This document shows positions 1 to 5,619 of a stretch of 5,657 bases of DNA, in pieces. The notes beneath the pieces are model-generated. The model was given only the letters and a program-made list of their open reading frames with translations. It was not told the origin of the DNA and did no database searches. The DNA comes from Candidatus Bathyarchaeota archaeon (GTDB lineage Archaea > Thermoproteota > Bathyarchaeia > 40CM-2-53-6 > RBG-13-38-9): contig SMYQ01000071.1 in assembly GCA_007050885.1 (NCBI GenBank), forward strand, positions 1 through 5,657. Reading direction: 5' to 3'. How positions within the stretch are numbered: the stretch's first letter is position 1; each line of letters starts with the position of its first letter. The translations under genes and the position numbers were made by a program.

Positions 1-1
1 T

Positions 2-1273
2 ATAGCTCTACCAGTATGGTATCGGATTTTTCCACAATACAGTGGATATCCAGAAACAATGAGCTTCCAAGTATTGCCCACTATCAATGAAGAGAATTGG
101 GATGTACGATTATCAGGGTCATTCAATCTGGACAATGTCGATCCAATAACTCTGGGATTACATTCCAGGAATGTTTCTGACTCATCTGGAATTGCTGAAT
201 TGGTTCATTATTTCGATTATCAGTACGATTCTCCGCTTAGTTTTCAAATCCATACCGAATTCCAATTTGATGAGATAACTAATACCAAATATCAGGTTGA
301 ACTTTTCATGTTAAATCCAGATCATGAATCGTTCTTAGTTTGGAGTAGTGGAAAAAGTACAAGGGCTTTGTCTCCTCGTGAATTGAATCTTGATTCGAAA
401 GGTCTTCCATTTGAGTATAAATCTAAAATGGGTTTAGAATGGTATCAAAATGTTGCAGAACACATTTTCACAAAGAAAGGAACATATGCGATAATCATGA
501 GAGTACAGGCAGAAAAAGATGAGCCATCTTCTATCTCATCTTTAAAAATGTCAATAGGTAGTCTTCAATTCAATGTTCCTGGAAGAGTCCATGGTGTATT
601 AGGAACTGATCATCTTGGATCAGACCTCTTTTCTCAATTACTTTACGGTGCGAGAATCTCACTTTTGATTGGGATTAGTGCTGCACTTCTTGCTGTAGGT
701 ATAGGACTTTTTGTTGGTCTACTTTCAGGATATCAAAGTGGATTGACCGATGAAGTATCGATGAGAATGGTTGATGTACTATTAGTTTTACCTGGACTAC
801 CATTGTTGATGATCTTGAGTGGTCTGTTCGGAAGGAATATTTGGAATATAGTGTTCTTGCTTGGAATATTAAGTTGGCCAGGTTTCGCTCGTGTGGTTAG
901 AGCTCAGGTTTTACAATTAAAAACCGCTACCTTCGTCGAGGCTTCAAGAGCCTTGGGCTCATCAAACTGGCACATCATTTTCAGACATCTTTTGGGGAAT
1001 GTCTTACCTCTAGCTTTTGCAACAATTGCACTATACATTCCTGGAGCCATAATCACTGAAGCTGCTTTAAGTTTCCTGGCATTAGGTGATCCTAATACTC
1101 CGTCATGGGGAAGGATGCTCTATTCTGCTAACGCCTTTGGAGCGTTCCAACATCTTGCTTGGTGGTGGATTATTCCACCGGGAATCGCGATAACATTAAT
1201 CTCACTATCCTTCGTGTTTATAGGAACCACACTTAATGAAATCGTAAATCCGAAAATCCGTGCTCGCAAATAG
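2..1273 (+). CDS. ABC transporter permease, DppC/OppC family (5'-partial)
   Basis: This is one of the two membrane subunits of a peptide/nickel-type ABC importer. The frame is open from base 2 with no stop, so the ATG at 59 is probably internal and the true start, with the first membrane helix, lies outside the window. It shows 423 residues. Residues 1 to about 196 form a polar, probably beta-rich extracytoplasmic domain between helices 1 and 2. The family motif GTDHLGSD follows at 201-208, then hydrophobic segments near 220-240, 259-275, 281-295, 335-359 and 387-411. The EAA loop that docks on the ATPase runs from E313 (EASRALG) to P336 (NVLP). The C-terminus IVNPKIRARK is typical of a complete end. 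DppC proteins of bacteria usually have a much shorter first loop; large inserts occur in archaeal members. Partner DppB, ATPase and binding-protein genes are not visible and would be expected upstream. The substrate cannot be read from the sequence. Confidence 0.93.
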   Translation: MALPVWYRIFPQYSGYPETMSFQVLPTINEENWDVRLSGSFNLDNVDPITLGLHSRNVSDSSGIAELVHYFDYQYDSPLSFQIHTEFQFDEITNTKYQVELFMLNPDHESFLVWSSGKSTRALSPRELNLDSKGLPFEYKSKMGLEWYQNVAEHIFTKKGTYAIIMRVQAEKDEPSSISSLKMSIGSLQFNVPGRVHGVLGTDHLGSDLFSQLLYGARISLLIGISAALLAVGIGLFVGLLSGYQSGLTDEVSMRMVDVLLVLPGLPLLMILSGLFGRNIWNIVFLLGILSWPGFARVVRAQVLQLKTATFVEASRALGSSNWHIIFRHLLGNVLPLAFATIALYIPGAIITEAALSFLALGDPNTPSWGRMLYSANAFGAFQHLAWWWIIPPGIAITLISLSFVFIGTTLNEIVNPKIRARK

Positions 1274-1275
1274 AA

Positions 1276-1290
1276 TTTTAATTAATAAAA
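1276..1290 (+). promoter_or_regulatory. candidate TATA-like element for lplAB
   Basis: The 67-base gap between the permease and lplA contains the AT-only stretch TTTTAATTAATAAAA. If it served as a TATA box, transcription would begin near 1310-1315, leaving a short leader before the ATG at 1341. There is no clear BRE, and AT-rich sequence is common here, so this is only a candidate. The permease and lplA could instead be co-transcribed. Confidence 0.25.
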
Positions 1291-1340
1291 AGTCGCTAAA
1301 ATAAGTGAAGAAATCAAGTTAAATACCATGATTATGTGTT

Positions 1341-2144
1341 ATGTCTCGCGAGTTTAGATTAGTCATGATGAATATTTTTTCCAAATGGCGTCTATTGGAG
1401 TTAGATAGGAACAATGCAGCAATGAATATGGCCATTGATGAAGCGATTCTAATTAATTGTTCAAAAGGTAAAAGTCCTAACACTATACGGCTCTATGAAT
1501 GGTTGCCCTCTGCAGTATCAATAGGTTACTTTCAGAATCCCAAAGCTGAAGTTGATCTAGAAAAATGTAAAGAAGAAGGTGTAGATATAGTCAGAAGGAT
1601 CACAGGTGGAGGCGCAGTTTTCCACGACAGCATGGGAGAAGTTACATACAGTCTAATAGCAAGTGAGGAAGAGAGAATTATCCCTAAAGATATTCTTAGA
1701 TCTTATCAAATGATATGCGGTTGTATTATTGAAGGACTTTTGTCATTAGGAGTAGAAGCTTCATTTCAACCAGTGAACGATATTGTCGTTGCAGGAAAAA
1801 AGATCTCAGGTAATGCTCAAACCAGAAGGCTTGGAATGGTATTACAGCATGGGACTATCCTCATAGACGCTGACCTAGACAAAATGTTCCAGCTTCTGAA
1901 AGTATCAGATGAGAAAATTCGTGATAAAATGATCAGTTCCGCAGAAAAACGGGTCACAACCCTGAACAAAGAATTATCGAAGAAATCTTCACACGAAAAA
2001 GTAGCAGAAGCTCTTGAAAAAGGATTTAAAAAAACTATTGGAATAAAATTGGCCAAAGGAAAAATCACCGACGAAGAAATGACATTAGCCGAAAAATTAA
2101 GCAAAGAAAAATATGCGAATAACGACTGGACTTTTAGGAGATAA
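1341..2144 (+). CDS. lplA: lipoate-protein ligase A, catalytic subunit (bipartite type)
   Basis: This enzyme activates lipoate (or octanoate) with ATP and transfers it to a lysine of lipoyl-domain proteins in the cytoplasm. The 267 residues cover one biotin/lipoate protein-ligase catalytic domain. RRITGGGAVFHD at 85-96 is the lipoyl-AMP binding loop. NDIVVAGKKISGNAQ at 146-160 contains K154, equivalent to the catalytic-site lysine of E. coli LplA. HGTILID lies at 170-176. The protein ends at NDWTFRR, where single-chain ligases continue into the accessory domain, and that domain is encoded by the next gene. GNAQTR and LQHG resemble LipM octanoyltransferases, but the LipM catalytic cysteine region is replaced by PVND, so I favour a ligase. 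The start is uncertain: ATGs at 1365 and 1368 (M9, M10) sit closer to the family start (KWRLLELD), and none has a strong Shine-Dalgarno sequence. Confidence 0.93.
   Translation: MSREFRLVMMNIFSKWRLLELDRNNAAMNMAIDEAILINCSKGKSPNTIRLYEWLPSAVSIGYFQNPKAEVDLEKCKEEGVDIVRRITGGGAVFHDSMGEVTYSLIASEEERIIPKDILRSYQMICGCIIEGLLSLGVEASFQPVNDIVVAGKKISGNAQTRRLGMVLQHGTILIDADLDKMFQLLKVSDEKIRDKMISSAEKRVTTLNKELSKKSSHEKVAEALEKGFKKTIGIKLAKGKITDEEMTLAEKLSKEKYANNDWTFRR
2136..2140 (+). promoter_or_regulatory. Shine-Dalgarno of lplB
   Basis: AGGAG lies inside the last codons of lplA, nine bases before the lplB ATG. It fixes the lplB start and suggests translational coupling of the two subunits. Confidence 0.8.
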
Positions 2145-2149
2145 AAAGA

Positions 2150-2452
2150 ATGATAGGAAAATCAGAACTCAAGGCTCAAGGTGGAAAACTGATAAGAGTA
2201 GAATGTGATGTCCACGAACGTTCTAATGTTGTAATGCGGTTGATAATCACTGGAGATTTCTTCCTTCATCCTGAAGAAGCAATCGAAGAATTAGAAGGTA
2301 GTCTACTAATGTTAAGAGCTGAACCAGAAATTTTGACCAGCCATATACAAAGCTTCTTTGCTAAAGAGTATAATCTAGTCGGAGCGAAACCAGAAGATTT
2401 CGTAAATGCGATTTTGAATGCAATATCCGACGCAAAAGCAGGCAAACAATAG
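2150..2452 (+). CDS. lplB: lipoate-protein ligase accessory (C-terminal domain) subunit
   Basis: This 100-residue protein corresponds to the C-terminal accessory domain of single-chain lipoate ligases. In Thermoplasma acidophilum a separate protein of this kind is needed with LplA for activation of lipoate. The N-terminus GKSELKAQGGKLIRVE (residues 3-18) and the motif TGDFFLHPEEAIEELE (34-49) are characteristic of the family, and the length matches. The ORF begins five bases after the lplA stop with a good Shine-Dalgarno sequence, as expected for subunits made in equal amounts. The protein has no signal peptide or membrane segment, so it acts in the cytoplasm. Its gene ends 16 bases from the convergent thioredoxin gene. 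No lipoylated target (GcvH or an E2 subunit) is encoded in the window. Confidence 0.9.
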   Translation: MIGKSELKAQGGKLIRVECDVHERSNVVMRLIITGDFFLHPEEAIEELEGSLLMLRAEPEILTSHIQSFFAKEYNLVGAKPEDFVNAILNAISDAKAGKQ

Positions 2453-2468
2453 CTCTGAGAACACTCAA

Positions 2469-3116
2469 TTAACGACGTCGACGTCTTCTTTCTTTTCGAG
2501 AAGATTTTCTTTTTCTCATTATGTATAATGCAAGAGCAATAATAATTATGATTATGAAAAGAAGAATTAGACCAGTATTTCCGGAATCATTTGCAGTTTC
2601 ATTATCGGGCTGAAATGGTTCTGATACTAGTTCATCTATTTTAGGCATTAGACTGTCAGATTTTGTCAATCCTGGGCTTACATATCGGATGTTTCCTGAT
2701 CTATCAATCAAATATGTTGTCGGTGCCATATCTGCACCATAAACATCAGCAATGCCTATTGTGTCTCTTGCCATAATCCATGTGACACTTACATTCTTCG
2801 CAAGTTCTCTTAAAATCTCATTAGTATCGGCTCGAGGGTCAAAACTTATGGAAATAATTTTTACTTGATCTTCAGGATAGGCAGACCTGATCTCACGAAG
2901 TTCCATTAATTGTGGCTTACAAGGTCCACATTTCGATGCGAAAAATTCTAAAACGACGACTTTGCCTTTAAAATCGGAAAGTGAAAATGTGTTACCGTCA
3001 ATGTCTTTTAATTTAAAATCTTGGGCCTTATCGTTACTTTCAACTTGGGTAATCGTTGACGCAAATAAACATAATATTAATGTAATTTGAAGAAATCTTG
3101 TGAACGTAAACATCAT
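2469..3116 (-). CDS. TlpA/ResA-like membrane-anchored thioredoxin-fold protein
   Basis: This is a probable extracytoplasmic thiol-disulfide oxidoreductase of 215 residues. Residues 1-27 form a signal peptide (hydrophobic core ITLILCLFAS). The AhpC-TSA/redoxin-type thioredoxin fold spans about 31-165: FKLKDIDGNTFSLSDFKGKVVVLEFFA, then CGPC at 63-66, and the cis-proline region MAPTTYLID with P132. A low-complexity linker (170-180) leads to a membrane helix at 182-200 containing seven consecutive isoleucines. The last 15 residues carry 12 Arg or Lys. The predicted topology is domain outside, anchor at the C-terminus, tail inside. The usual Trp before CGPC is Lys (K62). The start is supported by AGGA seven bases upstream; the second of two tandem ATGs is also possible. 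No CcdA/DsbD partner or cytochrome c gene is in the window, so whether it reduces or oxidises its targets is unknown. Confidence 0.9.
   Translation of the reverse strand: MMFTFTRFLQITLILCLFASTITQVESNDKAQDFKLKDIDGNTFSLSDFKGKVVVLEFFASKCGPCKPQLMELREIRSAYPEDQVKIISISFDPRADTNEILRELAKNVSVTWIMARDTIGIADVYGADMAPTTYLIDRSGNIRYVSPGLTKSDSLMPKIDELVSEPFQPDNETANDSGNTGLILLFIIIIIIALALYIMRKRKSSRKERRRRRR
2491..2516 (+). terminator. candidate T-rich terminator for lplAB
   Basis: On the plus strand, just past lplB, TCTTTTCGAGAAGA (2491-2504) can form a short imperfect hairpin and is followed by TTTTCTTTTTCT. Archaeal transcription commonly ends at T-rich tracts. The tract lies within the 3' end of the convergent thioredoxin gene, where it encodes part of the basic tail, so its T-richness may simply reflect Lys and Arg codons. 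Confidence 0.3.
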
Positions 3117-3123
3117 ATCACTT

Positions 3124-3127
3124 TCCT
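3124..3127 (-). promoter_or_regulatory. Shine-Dalgarno of the thioredoxin gene
   Basis: On the minus strand AAAAGGAAAGTGAT precedes the ATG at 3116. The AGGA core is seven bases from the start and supports this start over M2. It overlaps the end of the palindrome at 3126-3139. Confidence 0.55.
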
Positions 3128-3139
3128 TTTGTACAAAAG
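3126..3139. promoter_or_regulatory. 14-bp perfect palindrome, candidate operator
   Basis: CTTTTGTACAAAAG is identical to its reverse complement. Its centre lies about 16 bases upstream of the thioredoxin start codon, and it touches the Shine-Dalgarno sequence. With a TATA-like CTATTAATTTTC on the minus strand at about 3152-3163, the transcription start would fall on or beside the palindrome. This is a usual position for an archaeal repressor site. The regulator is unknown. Confidence 0.4.
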
Positions 3140-3244
3140 ATTTTTGACTTGAAAATTAATAGCAATAGTATTCAAATGTTCTTATTCGATTCTTAAATCT
3201 ACATACCTCATGAATGCTGAACTAATCGTGCACGCTAACATTAA

Positions 3245-3601
3245 TTAGGTTTTTTCAGGAGCAAATTTTCCTCTAACAAGATCTGGTCTAGGTGGAGAGA
3301 ACGCTTCTATACTTACAAATTCTTGCTTGCCAATGATCTTGGCTGAGTGAATCATATTTGCTGGAATAATGATGCTGTAACCCTTTTTCATATCGAATGT
3401 TTTCTTGTCTATTCTATATCTTGCTTCACCCTCAAGGCAGTATCCTAACTGTTCATGAGGATGTTTATGTTCAGGGATCTCGGAACCAGGTTGAATTCTC
3501 GAGTAGGCTAGAGTCATGTTTTTACCGTTTCCTATTATTTTCAGCTGCCCTCCAGGATGTGGCTCCCAAAAAGCAATTTGTTCTGTATCTGTAACTGCCA
3601 T
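3245..3601 (-). CDS. small single-domain cupin protein
   Basis: This is a 118-residue metal-binding beta-barrel protein of the cupin_2 type, cytoplasmic, with no signal peptide. Motif 1 runs from G39 to G58, with H45 and H47 (HKHPHEQ) and Q51 or E50 as the expected metal ligands. Motif 2 is GYSIIIPANMIH, with G74, P80 and the fourth ligand H85. The HxHPHEQxGYxLEG pattern recurs in small cupins that include sugar-acid converting enzymes of the KdgF kind and many uncharacterised proteins, so function cannot be assigned. The tail SPPRPDLVRGKF (102-113) is also often seen in this group. The start at 3601 has a weak GAGTGA ribosome site six bases upstream. The gene is divergent from AOR across 164 bases, which hints at shared regulation or use of a related carbonyl compound, but this is inference. 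Confidence 0.88.
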   Translation of the reverse strand: MAVTDTEQIAFWEPHPGGQLKIIGNGKNMTLAYSRIQPGSEIPEHKHPHEQLGYCLEGEARYRIDKKTFDMKKGYSIIIPANMIHSAKIIGKQEFVSIEAFSPPRPDLVRGKFAPEKT

Positions 3602-3630
3602 ATTTTATCACTCTAGAAATGTTGTTGTGA

Positions 3631-3640
3631 AATCTTAAAG
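3631..3640 (-). promoter_or_regulatory. candidate TATA box for the cupin gene
   Basis: On the minus strand CTTTAAGATT is preceded by CCCCCCAAA, a layout similar to a BRE plus TATA box. Initiation about 25 bases downstream would give a very short leader or none, which would fit the weak ribosome site. Confidence 0.35.
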
Positions 3641-3678
3641 TTTGGGGGGAATATGCAAGTTACTTACTAAAAGGTAAA

Positions 3679-3686
3679 TCATATAG
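3679..3686 (+). promoter_or_regulatory. candidate TATA box for AOR
   Basis: AAATCATATAGAGG contains a TATA-like core. Transcription would begin near 3705-3710, giving a leader of about 55-60 bases that includes both inverted repeats at 3714-3744 and the ribosome site at 3747-3752. Confidence 0.35.
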
Positions 3687-3713
3687 AGGAAAACAAACAT
3701 CATAGAAAAACGG

Positions 3714-3726
3714 CCGATATGATCGG
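3714..3726. repeat. inverted repeat 1 upstream of AOR
   Basis: CCGAT-ATG-ATCGG has perfect five-base arms around three bases. It lies 40-52 bases before the AOR start, close to the predicted transcription start. It could be an operator half-site pair or a small leader hairpin; a G-T pair would extend the stem in RNA. Confidence 0.4.
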
Positions 3727-3730
3727 TATG

Positions 3731-3744
3731 ACATTTATCAATGT
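3731..3744. repeat. inverted repeat 2 upstream of AOR
   Basis: ACATT-TATC-AATGT has perfect five-base arms around four bases. It starts four bases after inverted repeat 1 and ends two bases before the AOR ribosome site. The two repeats have unrelated sequences, so they are not copies of one operator. Confidence 0.35.
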
Positions 3745-3746
3745 AA

Positions 3747-3752
3747 AGAGGT
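3747..3752 (+). promoter_or_regulatory. Shine-Dalgarno of AOR
   Basis: AGAGGT lies 13 bases before the ATG at 3766, a slightly long spacing. No better in-frame start exists nearby, and the protein N-terminus fits the family exactly. Confidence 0.5.
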
Positions 3753-3765
3753 AATCGATAAAAAA

Positions 3766-5616
3766 ATGTTCGGATATTCTGGAAAACTATTGAGAGTCGA
3801 TTTGAGCACCAGTGAAGTAAATGAAGAGAATTTAGATCCAGAGATTCTTCGTAAATTCATTGGTGGTGAAGGAATTGCTTCAACAATATTGTATCGAGAA
3901 GTTGGATCCAACACCGATCCTTTGGGACCTGAGAACCGATTAATCCTAATGACAGGTGCTTTTGTAGGCACAACGGTACCCTGTGGTATCAAGACAACTG
4001 TAGTATCAAAGTCACCTCTCACAGGAATATATGGTGAATCTGTATTCTCTGCACCTCTAGGTGTCAGCTTGAAAAATGCAGGCTTTGATGGTATAATTAT
4101 TCAGGGATCAGCAAAAAATCCTGTCTACCTTTTGATAGATCAAAATAAGATCCAGATCAAAGACGCCAGCCATTTTTGGGGTGAAGAGACATTTGACACG
4201 GTTGATGCAATAAGAAGCGAATTGAATGATCAAAGAGCGTCTATAGTCACAATAGGTCCTGCAGGTGAAAAACTCGTGAAATTGGCAAGCATAATAGCAG
4301 ATGATAGTAGGGCTGCAGGCAGATGTGGATTAGGCGCAGTTATGGGATCCAAAAAATTGAAAGCTATAGTGTGCACAGCTACTGGAAAAGTAAACGTATC
4401 AAATCAAGAAAAACTAAATGAGATCAAAAAGGAAGCAGTAACTATTGCACTTCCGAACACAAAAGCATTCCGTGAACATGGAACTGCTACAGGTCTGATA
4501 GTCTTCGAACAAAACGGAAATCTGCCAATTAAAAACTGGACTAGTGGAAGTTTTCCAGAAGCTGAAAACATTACTGGAACAATGATGACTGAGAAAATTC
4601 TAACCGCATGTTATCCTTGTATGACATGTCCAATATCTTGTGGAAGAAAAGTAAAAGTCGAAAGTGGTCTTTATTCTATGGAAGGCAGTGGTCCAGAATA
4701 TGAGACAATGGCTGCACTGGGTTCGCTATGTCTCAACGATAATTTGGAGTCTATAGCAAAGGCTAACGACATCTGTAACAGGCTTGGGATAGATACGATA
4801 TCATCAGGGCAAGCAATAGCCTTTGCAATGGAGTGCTATGAAAAAGGTCTGATCGAAAACACAGGCAGTGTTGATATGAATTGGGGGAATCCAGATGCTG
4901 TTGTTAGAATGTGTGAACTCATTGGAAATAGAGAAGGTTTAGGTGCGATTCTTGGTGAAGGCGTAAGAAATGCCTCACAGATAATAGGTAAAAGATCCGA
5001 AAAGTTTGCTATGCATGTTAAAGGATTAGAATTTCCTGAACATAATCCTCGAAGATTCAAATCGATGGGTCTTGCCTATGCGACATCAAATGTTGGTGCA
5101 AATCACAATAGAGGCTCACCAATGCTAGTAGAAAGAGGTCTACTTAGCCCAGAGTTACCGTGGAAAGAACCTGTTGATGGATTCTCAATAAATGATAAAG
5201 GACGAATAACAAAAGTATACCAAGATCTCTGTTGTGTAGTAGACTCGTTGGGTATATGTAAATTCATGGTTTTCTGGGGAAAAATGCCTCTCAAATTACT
5301 CGTCGACTACTACAATGCAATAACGGGTTGGCAAATCAATTTTGATGATCTAATGAAAGCTGGAGAGCGAATATGGAATGTACAGCGTGCTTTCAATATT
5401 AAAATGGGGATTACCAAAAAAGACGATACTTTACCAGAAAGATTCCTAAAAGAGTCAGTAACTGAAGGACCTGCTAAAGGACAGATTGTTGAGTTAGATA
5501 AGATGCTTGAAGATTACTATGGAGAACGAGGATTAGATGAAGAAGGTAAACCAGGAAAACAAGTCCTGCTAGATTTGGGTCTAGAGTGGATATCAAAAGA
5601 TCTGTATCCTGATTGA
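3766..5616 (+). CDS. aor: aldehyde:ferredoxin oxidoreductase (tungstopterin family)
   Basis: This cytoplasmic enzyme oxidises aldehydes to carboxylic acids and reduces ferredoxin. It uses a metal bound by two pterins (tungsten in the characterised archaeal enzymes) and a [4Fe-4S] cluster. The 616 residues are full length for the family. The N-terminus MFGYSGKLLRVDLS is typical and fixes the start. Pterin-binding segments include AGRCGLGAVMGSKKLKA (184-200) and the DSLG region at 493-496. Cluster ligands are C285, C288 and C292 (CxxCxxxC) plus C498 (DSLGIC). GPEYET (309-314) supplies a glutamate, and H447 in GANHNRG matches the active-site histidine region of Pyrococcus furiosus AOR. An extra cysteine, C282, precedes the cluster motif. 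AOR and its FOR/GAPOR/WOR paralogues are hard to separate by eye, so the substrate is unassigned. No MoaD, MoeA or ferredoxin gene is visible beside it. Confidence 0.95.
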   Translation: MFGYSGKLLRVDLSTSEVNEENLDPEILRKFIGGEGIASTILYREVGSNTDPLGPENRLILMTGAFVGTTVPCGIKTTVVSKSPLTGIYGESVFSAPLGVSLKNAGFDGIIIQGSAKNPVYLLIDQNKIQIKDASHFWGEETFDTVDAIRSELNDQRASIVTIGPAGEKLVKLASIIADDSRAAGRCGLGAVMGSKKLKAIVCTATGKVNVSNQEKLNEIKKEAVTIALPNTKAFREHGTATGLIVFEQNGNLPIKNWTSGSFPEAENITGTMMTEKILTACYPCMTCPISCGRKVKVESGLYSMEGSGPEYETMAALGSLCLNDNLESIAKANDICNRLGIDTISSGQAIAFAMECYEKGLIENTGSVDMNWGNPDAVVRMCELIGNREGLGAILGEGVRNASQIIGKRSEKFAMHVKGLEFPEHNPRRFKSMGLAYATSNVGANHNRGSPMLVERGLLSPELPWKEPVDGFSINDKGRITKVYQDLCCVVDSLGICKFMVFWGKMPLKLLVDYYNAITGWQINFDDLMKAGERIWNVQRAFNIKMGITKKDDTLPERFLKESVTEGPAKGQIVELDKMLEDYYGERGLDEEGKPGKQVLLDLGLEWISKDLYPD

Positions 5617-5619
5617 AGA

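Larger units (their letters stand above)
3117..3244. other. spacer between cupin and thioredoxin genes
   Basis: These 128 bases hold no ORF of credible size. Apart from the palindrome at 3126-3139 and the TATA-like stretch near 3152-3163, the only other symmetry is the 8-bp palindrome CGTGCACG at 3227-3234. No terminator for the cupin gene is evident, so read-through from the cupin into the thioredoxin gene (both on the minus strand) is possible. Confidence 0.5.

Noticed and set aside
59..61. ATG at 59 as the true start of the permease
   Set aside because: The frame is open upstream to base 2, and the upstream residues (IALPVWYRIFPQYSGYPE) look like coding sequence continuing the extracytoplasmic domain. 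A start here would also remove the first membrane helix expected in the family.
2474..2485. 12-bp perfect palindrome GACGTCGACGTC
   Set aside because: It lies in the Arg codons of the thioredoxin tail (CGT CGA CGT), which produce the symmetry, so no regulatory role is needed to explain it.
3209..3211. ATG on the minus strand in the thioredoxin-cupin spacer
   Set aside because: It opens only nine codons before a stop, with no ribosome site or other support.
3227..3234. 8-bp palindrome CGTGCACG downstream of the cupin gene
   Set aside because: It is short, without flanking symmetry, promoter or T-tract, and compatible with chance.
3644..3649. Run of six G in the cupin-AOR spacer as a possible quadruplex
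   Set aside because: There is only one G-run and no neighbouring G-tracts to form a quadruplex.
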